Positions 43,945-53,769 of a stretch of DNA of 64,000 nucleotides are shown one piece after another (the stretch's first letter is position 1; the number at the start of each line of letters is the position of its first letter). Under the pieces are notes generated by a model. It saw only the letters and a program-made list of their open reading frames with translations, did not search any database and had not been told where the DNA came from. The stretch is from Phymatolithon calcareum (taxonomy: Eukaryota; Rhodophyta; Florideophyceae; Hapalidiales): assembly GCA_977006965.1 (NCBI GenBank), contig OZ345359.1:1240001-1304000 (forward strand). The letters are read 5' to 3'. Made by a program: the position numbers and the translations under genes.

Positions 43945-44600
43945 GAAATGTTTATTTATAATGGCCCCACAGTCTTACGAATATACGGGCAAGGCTTCCT
44001 CAGGTGCTACCCTCACTAGGGCTGCTCTCTCTTTTGTCTGGTATTCTATCTGAGCCCCTAGCATATACTCGGTTGTTTTTGATAGCTCTTCATGGCAGTT
44101 TTCGAGGCGTCACTTCTGCTTTCAGTACAGGTCTTTTTCATTCTGCATACTCTCGATGTTGCTTTTGCTGAAGAGCAAAATGTCATCTAGTGCCTTCTCA
44201 GTTGCCGCTCTGTCTACTTCCTTGCGTTCATAGGGTGACAAGTTGCGATCTAGGGTCTCCATGTGCTGTCCGACTTTGTTTCCGAATCTATCCGCCATCA
44301 GTGTTGTAGACGCTTGCGGAAATCTTCCAAATGCGTGCTGAACCGCCAGTTTCCTGTGTTTCAGTTGTGGAAATTTAAGTATTGCAGAGAGTTCTCTTGT
44401 CTTGTCGTACGAAATTTTCCTCTTTCTATACGTCTGCTTGTGTTTCTGTATGGTTGAGAAGTGTACTCCGTGTGGGGCTCTAACTCGATATTCTTTCCGG
44501 TCTGACCCGCGGTTACCGTCATTCGCTCATAATTACGCCGCCGAGCTTCCTCTGCCCTGTGCAAAGTACTGCCTCGCTCGTGTATGATCAACATGACCGC
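43945..44600 (-). mobile_element. 5'-truncated LINE, ORF2 C-terminal end
   Basis: The minus strand matches the C-terminal third of the LINE at 45795-47640. The reading includes TRQENSLQYLNFHN, whose counterpart there is TRELPAILKFPRVKHRQLAL, and the 3' end carries the shared CTGTGGGGC tail. Many stops are present. Confidence 0.7.
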
Positions 44601-44604
44601 TTGT

Positions 44605-44802
44605 GTTCCCGCAAAGATGTTGGAGAGTCTCCGCAGGTCTTCCTCAATTCTACTACTTCTCCTCGCTCCTTTTTTCTTTGCTTTTCCCTTTTGCCTCGTC
44701 TCTACCGCTCTCTACTGAGTCTCTCCCACTTTTTCGTTTCCCTCTCCTTCCTGTCCTCTTTGACCATCGTTTAGGCCACGCTCTGCTCATCCTGGCGCTA
44801 CA
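44605..44802 (-). mobile_element. LTR 5'-end fragment, minus orientation
   Basis: On the minus strand it starts TGTAGCGCCAGGATGAGC and continues purine-rich, like the first ~190 bp of the LTR at 29290. It is cut off at the LINE border near 44600. Confidence 0.5.
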
Positions 44803-45794
44803 GCGAACTGCAGGTCAACGGAAACTAATATCTGACATGGAGAAAATGCCATTTTTGTTTCGTTGGCGAGCAGCAAACGATTCGGGCCAAAGAGGGATAA
44901 AGCATTCGATATTGATTGCCTTTCCTTGACGTCGACAGTCATAGGTTAAGATAGATCTCTTTCAAAAATTGATTCGTCGACCAACAAGAAAGAAGCGCCC
45001 TTCGACTGAAGGCCATGGGCTAACATTGCGTACGTCCTGCGTGATATAGCACCGTGGCTTTTCCCCCTCGAGATCTTCTTGTAGACCAGGTATAGGTTTG
45101 GTGTCCTGCTGGGTCGTGAGTCACCCACGTAACAGAGTAACACACAAGACAGAAGAGTACCTCTTTTCTGCAGCACCAACAAAGTCACCCCGAGTGACTG
45201 CAGATGAATTGATAAGATTTACATAGAAATTTACACTTCTTCTTCATCGAACAAAAGAAAGCTGTGGTCAGAATATTTAACACTGGACGGAAATCGCCTT
45301 TAATCAAACAAGAAAAGAAAGATCCCGTGCGACAGGACAGCAGACTTTCAGAAATCCTTAAGTGATTCGAGATGATTCACAGGCAGCTGGCGTATCAATG
45401 CACCTGTAGAAGATTTCTCCCGGCGTGTAAAGCATGGCGACGCTTGAATGCAACCTACATGGGTATGAACATAATACAGAACTAGACCGATACCAACGAG
45501 ACCTGCATCCAGAACACGCAAACAAAAAGTCAAGCTATGAGAAGGGGAGCCACACTTTCAGGAGCGTTTTGTGCCTAATGTGAATAATAGGTGACTCCGG
45601 CTTACCATATTAAATCTTGAATCGAGAATCCGTCATCGTTCAATAATTTATCCACCCGGTTCTTAAGGCGTGCCGAACCCCGAGGGACCAAAATCAGGCC
45701 CTTGTGACGTCGCTCGTGATTAAGTTTCAGGAATCAAATCGGAGATATGCATCAGGATCTTTAAGTTGCTAATAGTCCCGAAATGGGAGTTTTT
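44803..45794. other. No recognised gene
   Basis: Frames under 110 residues; a repeat segment near 45055-45110 resembles 42265-42345. No RNA gene seen. Confidence 0.3.
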
Positions 45795-47640
45795 TTCCTT
45801 TCAAGTTTATTTAAAAGCCCCACAGACTTTCGAAGATATGGGCAAGGCTTCCTCTGATGCTACCTACCTTTGTGTAGCTCACGAAACGTCCTCCAGTATG
45901 GCGGACGGGAAAACTCAGGACTCAAAGTAGTCCTATCTCAGTCCTCAACGGGATTGTTGGTGCTTGGACTCGACCACTTTCTGCCTTGCATTCTGCGGAT
46001 AAATACAGGCCTTCTTCGTTCTCCATGCGTTCTATGAGTGTCTTGCTAAATAGTAAGAGCTCATCTAGTGCCTTTTCTGTTTCCAGTCGTTTTTCTCCTT
46101 CAAGTTCGTACCCTGCTAGCGTGCGTTCAAGGGTCTCCATATGCGCTCTGGCTCTGGTGCCGAATTCTTTAGTCATACTTGTTGTTGACACCTGTGGGAA
46201 TCTGCCACAGGCATACTGCAGCGCGAGTTGTCTGTGCTTCACCCTGGGGAACTTGAGGATCGCTGGCAATTCTCTTGTCTTGTCGTACGGTATCTTTCTT
46301 TTCCGCTTCGATTCTAGGCGGTCTCCTTCCATTTCCAGAAATTTCGATCGAAGTGCTTGTGAAGAATGGTTTGTTTGGATATGCTTTACAGCTTCACCGA
46401 ACGGCTCTCTCGTCTCCATCGCGGCGATATCTTTCCTCGTGCACTGCCATTCATGGTTGTTTCTTCTTTCGGGCACTTCGTTTGAATACGTACGTTCTTT
46501 CGCCTTGTTCCTTCTCAGCATTTTGAAGGCCAAAATTTCTCGTCGATGTGCGGCCGCCTGGATCCGGCACATGAGACGGAGCCTATCCGTCCTTCCTCGG
46601 GCGAGTGGCCCGAAAACTTGATTGAAGAATGTTGCTTCTACTTCCTTGACGGCATTTTGTACGTCTTCTGTCCAGGGCGTTAAGTGCATTGCGTACTCCC
46701 AGCATGGCTGTACTAGTGCCTTGTATATCTGAATACACTTCTGTATACTCAGCCCTTTCTTGAACACTCCCAGTGTACGCAACTCGTATACGGCCGTCCT
46801 TGCTTTCTTTAGTCGTTGCATCATTAACGTATCTGTGACTCCTCCGAGGTCTAAGGATACTCCAAGGTACGTGACCTCCGGAACTTGTGCTAGTACCTTG
46901 TTCGCTAGCTTGAATGTCTTTCCCAATGTTTCCTCTGATTCGAGGACTTCGCCTTTCCCTTGTTTAGTGTTCCAAGTCATCTCTCGCTCTTGTGCCCATT
47001 GGGTAGCTATATCCAATAGTCCTTGCAGTGCAGCGGGTGATTTCGCAGAGAGAAGAACATCGTCTGCGAAGACGGTAGCCGGTACTTCAGTCCAGGTTTT
47101 TGATGCTCGGCTCATTCGCTCTGCGAATTCATCCATGAAGATGTTGTAGAGGCATGGACTGAGAGGGGACCCTTGTGGGACTCCCTGTCCACTAGAAACC
47201 AGTTTCTGTTCGCATCACCAACTGTTGCTACCCAGGATGGTGTCAAGAACGCCTCGGCCATTGCGCAGATCTCCTTGGGCAGTACTTGTCTCATTCTGTT
47301 CACCAAGTGTACTGCCGGTACTGTGTCGTAGGCAGCCTTAATGTCCAATACTGCTGCACATCTCTGATCCTCTTTTAATAGCTCAGTAGCTCTTAGGATG
47401 GCCAGTTCAGTGCTCTTCCCCTTTTGGAACCCAAGCTGAAACCAGTGGTTTGAGTATACTGTGCGCAGCTTCATATCAATAGCTGTCTCAATAATTTTCC
47501 TTGTGTGGCTCAGCAAGAAAATCGGTCGGTAGTTTCCGGGGTCTTCGTGTGCCCCCTTCTTGTGTATTGGGACGAGGAGCGCCTTCTGCCAGTGCAGAGG
47601 TGTGTCTCCACACCTCCCGCAGGTCTCCCACAAGGCTGTA
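45795..47640 (-). mobile_element. LINE (non-LTR retrotransposon), 5'-truncated
   Basis: Reading on the minus strand, it begins inside the RT domain near 47640 and ends with a 3' UTR at 45795 (TTTAAATAAACTTGAAAGG). Related tails at 42465, 43945, 61052 and 28650 define the family's 3' end. Confidence 0.85.
45922..47633 (-). pseudogene. LINE reverse transcriptase (ORF2 part)
   Basis: Frame 1 (47633-47180) reads LHWQKALLVPIHKKG, NYRPIFLLSHTRKIIE, FQLGFQKGKSTELAI and AAVLDIKAAYDTVPAV, i.e. RT blocks with the first catalytic Asp. After a single frameshift near 47200-47170 the second frame contains the GVPQGSPLSP block, then PATVFADDVLLSAKS (catalytic FADD), TYLGVSLD, and the post-RT thumb (YKALVQPCWEYAMHLTPW). 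The 404-residue second frame is open to the stop at 45922. One frameshift and the missing 5' end make it dead. Confidence 0.85.
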
Positions 47641-47643
47641 AGC

Positions 47644-48125
47644 AGCCCGAAATGGGAGTGTGCGCTACACGTGACTCCAATGACAAATCCATTGCTCTCG
47701 GCAATCGAGTCGGCAGAGGGCTTGTTCTACAAGAATGTTTTCGGAAAGTATGCCGAACACCACCGGGACCGAATGCGAGTTCTGTGCCGACTGGGACCAC
47801 CAAAGATGAGGAGACGTCATCAAGCAGAAAGGTTTGCATTAAGCCTGGTAAGACTCAAAAAGCGCCTTGAAGAAACAGAAGAGTACTTTGGAAGAGATGA
47901 GGACGTAAAGGAAGCAATGAAGGATATTGAATATCTCAAGATGTATGAAGACTTGCGACAAGCCCTTCAGAAAGCCCAGGAGGGATCTGTCACGAAGAAG
48001 AGGAATAGAAAAGAAATAATTAAGGTATAGGAAAAGGAAGAAGACGCCAGATCAATGAAGGTTCCTATTGATGGCAAGCTACCAGGGATCCTTTATATAA
48101 GAGAAATAACGACACGTTTAAGGTG
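47644..48125 (+). pseudogene. Second LINE, post-RT segment, head-to-head with the first
   Basis: The plus strand reads WECALHVTPMTNPLLSAIES, NVFGKYAEHHRDRMRVLCRL and ERFALSLVRLKKRLEE, aligned with WEYAMHLTPW, NQVFGPLARGRTDRLRLMCR and AFKMLRRNKAKER of the neighbouring LINE. It is a different, diverged copy, starting abruptly at 47644 where the other ends. Its frame closes at 48028. Confidence 0.75.
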
Positions 48126-48933
48126 CCTAAGGTTGACATTTAACCGAGCACCCCTTTGGAGAAAATAAGGATTGGGTGCCTACTTTGGGATTACCGCGGT
48201 GATCAAACTAGTCGCCTTACAACGTACCCTAACATCGTCGAAGATGAGTACAGAAATGGAGTTTGAGTGCAAGAGACTCACGGGAGCTCCTGTTGGGAGA
48301 GAATTACGAATCAAGAACGTTTTGAGCAGCCAGAGGACTTTAGCTTCGAGAATATCACAAGATCTGCCCCGTTACTCCAAGGTGAGGCTTTGGATGCTCT
48401 CAAAAAATTATCAAATATCCCTTAAGTGTCAGGCGATACATATTACGTACCATAGCTTTTTCAAAAGTTTTATGAGAGGGCGAGAAGTTCATTTTGTGAG
48501 TGAAGAGACCCTCCCGCCTGATCTACAGTAGCCTGGCGTCAGGAGGCTCAGTCTTCATCTGTTCACGACAAGAGCTGTCGATTGTACAGCGCATGACACT
48601 ATCCGGACTACAAGTTGACTCAGTTCGCTCTCCAGTGCACTGCTCTTGTTGGCAGGTAGCAACTGCGGAAACCTTGCCCATATATTCGTAATTGTGTCGG
48701 GCAGTTTTTTGCTGAGTTTTATAAACTCAATAAAAAACTCTTGCAAACAAAGCATGGATTGTTTGCCAGAGCCCACGTATACTGTACAGCACGTAAGAGA
48801 AATTAATTTCTTTCTCTGCAGAGCCATAAGATGCATTTCAATGTATTTTTATTCCCGCTTCTGTCCACTCAGCGGCCATTATCTGGACATGCAAGATATA
48901 GCCAATGGTCATAAATATTGCCATGTGACATGT
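48126..48933. other. No recognised gene
   Basis: A 119-residue plus-strand frame (48172-48531) and a 111-residue one (48646-48981) have no domain. Nothing else seen. Confidence 0.3.
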
Positions 48934-48980
48934 CACTACAGCCAGTGTTCCCAACCTGCAGGATGGGAACACTGGCTGTA
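48934..48980. repeat. Inverted repeat (18-bp arms) abutting a hAT-type MITE
   Basis: The arm CTACAGCCAGTGTTCCCA is repeated inverted after a 10-nt centre. The right arm contains the ACTGGCTG target site of the adjoining MITE. Confidence 0.8.
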
Positions 48981-49326
48981 GAGATGGGCAAACCTCAATG
49001 GCTCCCCTCCTCGGGAGGCCCTCTGAGGAGCTATTTTTGAGAGGACCGGTCCTCGCCCTCGCTACCACCGTGAGGAGTCTTCGCGAGGTCTTATGATAAT
49101 GTCGTATGACGTGGTTTTTGTGTAAATTGGAACCAGGCTTTCATAATTTTCGATACCAATGAGCATTTATTGCCCCGTCGTGGGGCTATTATGATCCTGT
49201 GGTCCTCAAGAGGCCCTCTTGGCACTAATAAAATGAGGGCTCCTCGCAGGACCACTCCTTTCCTCACTGACAACATGAGGACCAAGTCCTTGCACTCGCG
49301 AGACTTGTGAGGTTTTTCCATCTCTA
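48979..49326. mobile_element. hAT-type MITE, 348 bp, perfect 8-bp target duplication
   Basis: It starts TAGAGATGGGCAAACCTC and ends with the inverse of TAGAGATGGAAAAACCTC. ACTGGCTG flanks it at 48971-48978 and 49327-49334. Eight-base duplications and TAGAGATGG ends are typical of hAT elements. It has no coding capacity. Confidence 0.92.
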
Positions 49327-49334
49327 ACTGGCTG

Positions 49335-50164
49335 CCTTCAGGCAATCAGCATTCTTTGTGATCCCTGGCCTCTCTCTCAACGTGAAAGTGCGAACGAGTC
49401 AAAATAGCAGTAAAGGTCTTGAGACATTGAGATCGTATGAAGTATATAGCGGTGCGGATTGTACTGCGTCACTCCTAATCAGAGCACGTGGTAATTTTTT
49501 TACATAAACCACATCTTCTTTCATTCGCTGATGGAGAAGAAGCAAAGTGGCCTGTCGACAAGCAGCACCAGTGATGGCAGAAGCGCAACTGGTGCCACTT
49601 GAGAATTTCTGGATTGGAACTGTACCTCGATGCGTGTGGTGTACCCAACGAATGCCACATCTACCGCGGATCAATACCGTGCTGATAGCTGTTGATTAGG
49701 GCACAATGTGCGGAAGTAGAAATTACGGATTTATCAAAGCTGCACGAAGGGTAGATTCACTTTTACCGATTGTGCAGTTTCTAACCCTTCTTTTGGGAAT
49801 TCGTTTACATTACACGAGCGTAACGTTGCCCCATCATTGCGTAAGTTGGCCGAGTCCAAAGAGGTGCAACCAGGGTACAACATTGTTTCTCCTCCATAAA
49901 TGCCATTTCTCTTTCACAACACGCTTCGCTCGCGCAAACCTGATAGTCCGATCCACTTTACCTCCCCAATCTGCACTACTGTACTATATTGCCCGTTTTG
50001 GCATTGTACAATTTCTCCAGCATCCTGTACTTTTCGCGGGTGCGCAAACACATGCTCTTATCAGTACAAAAGCCTAATCTTTCTCCGAATCCGATACTTT
50101 TGCGAAGAGCACTCAGAGAAGATCTTGCATTACCCTCCCCAAGAATATCCCTATCATTGGCGCC
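49335..50164. other. 5' flank of the beta-propeller gene
   Basis: No gene recognised. The promoter of the gene starting at 50165 should lie here; a pyrimidine-rich stretch precedes the start, but I name no box. Confidence 0.3.
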
Positions 50165-51283
50165 ATGAAGTTCTTCTTCCATTTTCTCGCCTGCCTTTCC
50201 GTTGTCGCAGCTTCTCGTGTCAGACTAGCGTCCCCAGAGCATCGGTTTGGCAACTACATCGCTGTTGCAAATCGCGCAGGAGGGACGATCTCGCTGGTAA
50301 ATCCTGTCAACTACGAAGTACAGAACTACACTCTGCCCGACAATGGCGAGCCGATGTACTTCTTGTCGTATTTCCGCACTCCACGTGGAGTACCAGCTGA
50401 GCTTTGGATTGGTGACCGTGCGAACAGCCGCCTGCTCATTCTCCAACTGCGCGGAAAGAAGATAGTTCCCGATGGATATCTTCCAACACCAAATGGTCTC
50501 TTTCACTCCATGACAACACAGAGTCTGCATTCTCGCCATCCGATCGCCGTGACAACATGCGACATAGCAAACGTAACGGTCGTGCACGACATCTTGGCTC
50601 GACGCCAGCTCTGCGAGATGGAGCGGCCGAAGGAGGTTGCCGATGCCGGTGCGAAGCCTCACGATGTCACCACGGATGAAGAGCACGCGTATGTCACGTA
50701 TCTCGGTGCTCCGGGCGGGGCTGGTTATGTTGCCTCCTACGTCGCGCGTACCTGCGAGCTCATTTCTGTCATCATGACTGCTTCCGATCCGCACGTCGCC
50801 GTGCGTCCTGGTTCAAAGTTGTTCATCGCGGCTCAAGGTGGGGAAGTTCTTTCTACTACCGCTCCGATGCTTAAACTACTGAGCAATGACACGAGCATTT
50901 TTACGCCGCATGGTATTTTCATTAGCTTTGATTACCGTTTCGTGTACGTTATAGCCATCGGCACGGATGGAAAAGACGCCATCACAGTGTTTGACCAGTT
51001 CACAGGGATGAAGATACCTTGTCCAACTGTGAACACCACGTGGCCAGTTCCGCATAATCCCACCACTTCATTCGACAATGAGAAACTCTACATCACGCAT
51101 TCCATCCAGGGACTGAATTTAAATTCAGCCTGGGACATCGACAGGCGAACTGGCTGCGTTGACCCAGACAGTGAAAGAATTTTCGAGACGGGAGCTGTGC
51201 CATTTGGCATCGCAGTCATACCAGAACAACAGACAGGACGATACAGCGAGCGAAAATCGATGATGTCACGACACTTCCATTAG
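50165..51283 (+). CDS. Secreted YVTN/NHL-like beta-propeller protein
   Basis: 372 residues. A signal peptide covers the first ~16 residues (MKFFFHFLACLSVVAA). The rest consists of repeated beta-sheet blades of ~40-45 residues: NYIAVANRAGGTISLVNP, ELWIGDRANSRLLILQL, PHDVTTDEEHAYVTYLG, LFIAAQGGEVLSTT, TPHGIFISFDYRFVYVIAIG, and FDNEKLYITHSI. PHDV/PHGI-type turns and 'v.v.......i.v.D' strands are the hallmark of YVTN-type propellers (lactonase-like, 6-7 blades). Three N-glycosylation sequons (NYT, NVT, NDT) fit a secretory protein. No catalytic residues can be assigned, so binding or enzymatic role is open. It is intronless and well preserved, with host-like codon use. Confidence 0.75.
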   Translation: MKFFFHFLACLSVVAASRVRLASPEHRFGNYIAVANRAGGTISLVNPVNYEVQNYTLPDNGEPMYFLSYFRTPRGVPAELWIGDRANSRLLILQLRGKKIVPDGYLPTPNGLFHSMTTQSLHSRHPIAVTTCDIANVTVVHDILARRQLCEMERPKEVADAGAKPHDVTTDEEHAYVTYLGAPGGAGYVASYVARTCELISVIMTASDPHVAVRPGSKLFIAAQGGEVLSTTAPMLKLLSNDTSIFTPHGIFISFDYRFVYVIAIGTDGKDAITVFDQFTGMKIPCPTVNTTWPVPHNPTTSFDNEKLYITHSIQGLNLNSAWDIDRRTGCVDPDSERIFETGAVPFGIAVIPEQQTGRYSERKSMMSRHFH

Positions 51284-51644
51284 AAAATGTTCTATCGCAA
51301 TTAAGTGGATTTATTGAGAAGGTACCGTGTGTCCCAACTTGAGGAAGGCGGCAACTTTCTTGACGTGTGTTGTACTAGACTCGAAACTTCAGTTGCCTTA
51401 ATCAGAAGTTCGTAGTACCTCTGTAGGGGTCCACGTAGGCTTATTCGGGAGACTGTAGAGTGTTCTAACTGCCCATGCTCCTTGAGAGCCCATTTCTTCT
51501 ATCAAGTTCGGCGGATTTCTTGGAAAGTGACCTACAAACCATCTTTCGCAAAACATTCTGTGCCTACTTTCTTTCATCCTCACTGCTTGGTGCGGTAGGC
51601 CATTCTTGGAGAAAGTAATCTTCCTGGCTCGGCGTTCTTCTTGT
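51284..51644. other. 3' flank of the beta-propeller gene and unassigned sequence
   Basis: The 110-residue minus frame at 51398-51730 (KESRHRMFCERWFVGHFPRN) extends into the next element; its family is unknown. Confidence 0.3.
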
Positions 51645-52396
51645 GTACCGCTGTCATTGGCGGTACATACTAGCTCGTCGCATGGGTTATGCTCGCCGTG
51701 TAGATGAAGGATCCCGCAACGGGATATCACCGGAGATCAATAGTGCTCTACGAGCGTACAACTGGCAAGATTCCAACTTCCATGAGTCTTAGATAGTGGA
51801 CAATGCGATACTGCGCACTTTTGACAAATCAGAGATAGAAAAACGTCCATAGTCTGGGTCTTTATTGGTGTCTAGTGCCTTTCCTCCACGGCATGTAGGC
51901 TATAGCGGCTTCTAAAATCCCCGAAACATAAAGGTGCCCTACAATCAAGGCATGCGACCCGCTCATACCTGCACAACGAAGGAGCGCGGGGGCTCTTCAG
52001 AGCTATTCATCTTTGTGCTTCCCTTGCAGCGGACGTCCAATCCGAGAACTTTATGATGTCAAAATGTATGCGCTCTCTGTGATTCTGATGGTAAAGCTTC
52101 TGAACTGCTTCCTTCCTGTGTACGTCACTCTCTACATTATAGATCCAACAAAACTCACTAATGCTCTGAAAAACTGCACATATAACATTCCTAAGACCCT
52201 AATGATATGACGAACGTAGATTTAAATGGTGCTGGGGCTCAATAACAGCGGTCAATACTCCGAAAGGTGGATTTTAAGACCCGAAATGGACTATCATTGA
52301 ATTATTTTAACAATAAAATCTACAAGAAGTATCCAAAAAATAAGAATGACCCAAACAGGACAGATTTGTCCAGAAAAGGATGTGCAGTACGAGAGG
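51645..52396 (+). mobile_element. Truncated TTAA (piggyBac-type) element, near-identical to 62700-63450
   Basis: Roughly 98% identical by eye to the right half of the element at 61941-63450, differing by scattered substitutions and small indels. It ends GTACGAGAGGG followed by TTAA (52397-52400). The left half is replaced by unrelated sequence, so the copy is truncated. The right border touches the Mutator-like element's target duplication. Confidence 0.85.
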
Positions 52397-52633
52397 GTTA
52401 ATAAAAAAATGAGGAAATTCGCTAAATGGCCACCAAAAGTGGTCAAAGTACGCTAAGCATCCACCCAAGCCAAAACTACTACTCATCCGTTACGTAGAGA
52501 CTGACAGTTGCGTTTTTTGGAGGGAAAAGGAAAGTAGCTGCTACTTCCTCTTGATCCAAGGTTTGTACACATCCTCGAATTCGTCTGACAAGCCCAACGC
52601 ACAACGCTCCCGCACTACTCACTCTGAAACCAT

Positions 52634-52949
52634 GAACAAGAAGAAGCTCGTGCTACAGGTCAGCGACTACGTTGGATCAAGCTTCGACGATGTTGTTAAC
52701 GTCGTGATCTCCCACAACTCGTGGAGAGGCGCAACAAGCAGCGTCTGACACTCATCTGTAGCCAGCGCACAGCTTGCACCTTCCGCGTGGACGTCAGCGC
52801 GCTGCCGAGCGTCGGCGGTGTCAGGATCACCAAGCCAATCGGACACAGCACGGTCTGTATCGTTCTGGAGAGGAAGCTCTTCCAGCTGAGTGAACTCTTT
52901 ACCTATGCGATGCCGAAGGCCAGAGTTGTCGCCTGTCTGTTGGAATCAT
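52634..52949 (+). pseudogene. Mutator-like transposase N-terminal DNA-binding domain fragment
   Basis: The plus strand reads KLVLQVSDYVGSSFDDVVNV and, after a frameshift, LTLICSQRTACTFRVDVSA and GGVRITKPIGHSTVC. The C...C...H.C pattern after 'v.itk' matches the FAR1/WRKY-GCM1-type zinc finger at the front of MuDR/FAR1 transposases. Confidence 0.65.
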
Positions 52950-53178
52950 AAGTCGTTAGGGTGAAAAGCTGTCCCTGAGTGACGGAGATCAGGTGGGCCG
53001 CGTCAACACTGACGAAACCGTTGTAGGCCGCCCAGGTGTCCATGGCGCCCTTTGAGCAGCAGAAAATGCTGTGAAGCTGCTGCCCTATCGTCCCAGAAAG
53101 AGGATTTGCGGTGAGCGTGTACACTCCGCCGGGATCGCGCTGCGACTTCACCGCCTTCGACGACGGAGATGCTACCAA
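52903..53178 (-). pseudogene. Mutator-like transposase catalytic-domain fragment, inverted
   Basis: The minus strand reads YNGFVSVDAAHLISVTQGQL, then FTLTTYDSNRQATTLAFGIA. 'vDa.hl.....G.l....t.D.n.q...lAfgi' is the opening of the MULE transposase domain, with the first catalytic Asp. It faces the DNA-binding fragment, so the element suffered an internal inversion as well as deletion. Confidence 0.75.
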
Positions 53179-53415
53179 TAGTTGCGACGAGGAGCTAAAC
53201 CAGAGAGAGTAGCGTACGCAATAAATTTCACTGTCGCATAGAGTGCTCTAAAAAACGGATGAGTAGTAGGTTCGGCTAGGGTGAGTATTATAGTATATTT
53301 TGCAATGCGTGAGTAGTAGTATTGGCTAGGGGTGGATGTTTAGCGTACTCTGACCACTTTTGGTGGCCATTTAGCGAATTTCCTCATAAAAAAATCAACA
53401 GCACATTTTTAGACT

Positions 53416-53495
53416 GGAAGACTTTTACATTAATTCGCCAAGACGGCTCTTTGTAAAAACAGAGGCGTCTTGGCGCATTAATGTAAGAGTCTTCC
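53416..53495. repeat. 80-bp imperfect hairpin
   Basis: Arms GGAAGACTTTTACATTAATTCGCC and their inverse (about 30 bp each, two or three mismatches) enclose a ~20-nt centre. It may be a small foldback MITE. Confidence 0.75.
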
Positions 53496-53769
53496 TTTCT
53501 ATATTGTGCTCAAAAAGAACTAGTCTAGATGACTGGACGTACCTATGAAATGTAGCTCAAACAAGATTTAGCTCTTTTGTGGGACGACGAGGGCAAAACC
53601 AATGGAAAGTTCAAAGCTACCACTGTGTCTGCGGACGCTTGGCGCAACTTTGGGCGTGCGAAATGCATATTAGAAACTTCTGTATTGAGTACAATGGCTT
53701 ATTGCCGAGGCAGAAGAGACTAATTCTGGGGGAATGCTGCACAAAACCGATCTCACCAGCGACTTAGCT

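Larger units (their letters stand above)
52411..53385. mobile_element. Mutator-like element, 975 bp, ~80-bp TIRs, perfect 10-bp target duplication
   Basis: Both ends start GAGGAAATTCGCTAAATGGC and remain inverted repeats over about 80 bp (CCACCAAAAGTGGTCA, GGTGGATG). ATAAAAAAAT stands at 52401-52410 and 53386-53395. Long TIRs with an 8-11 bp duplication define Mutator-like elements. The interior holds transposase fragments in opposite orientations, so it is non-autonomous. Confidence 0.9.

Noticed and set aside
43325-44802. One LTR running from TGTAGC at 43325 to GCTACA at 44802 with a nested LINE
   Set aside because: Both ends look like LTR 5' starts in opposite orientation and the flanking 5-mers (GTCAC, GCGAA) do not match.
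45986-46621. 211-residue Ser-rich plus-strand ORF
   Set aside because: Antisense of the LINE reverse-transcriptase frame.
47640-47650. Twin-primed single LINE insertion at the head-to-head junction
   Set aside because: Both halves contain the same protein segment and are diverged, which twin priming of one transcript would not give.
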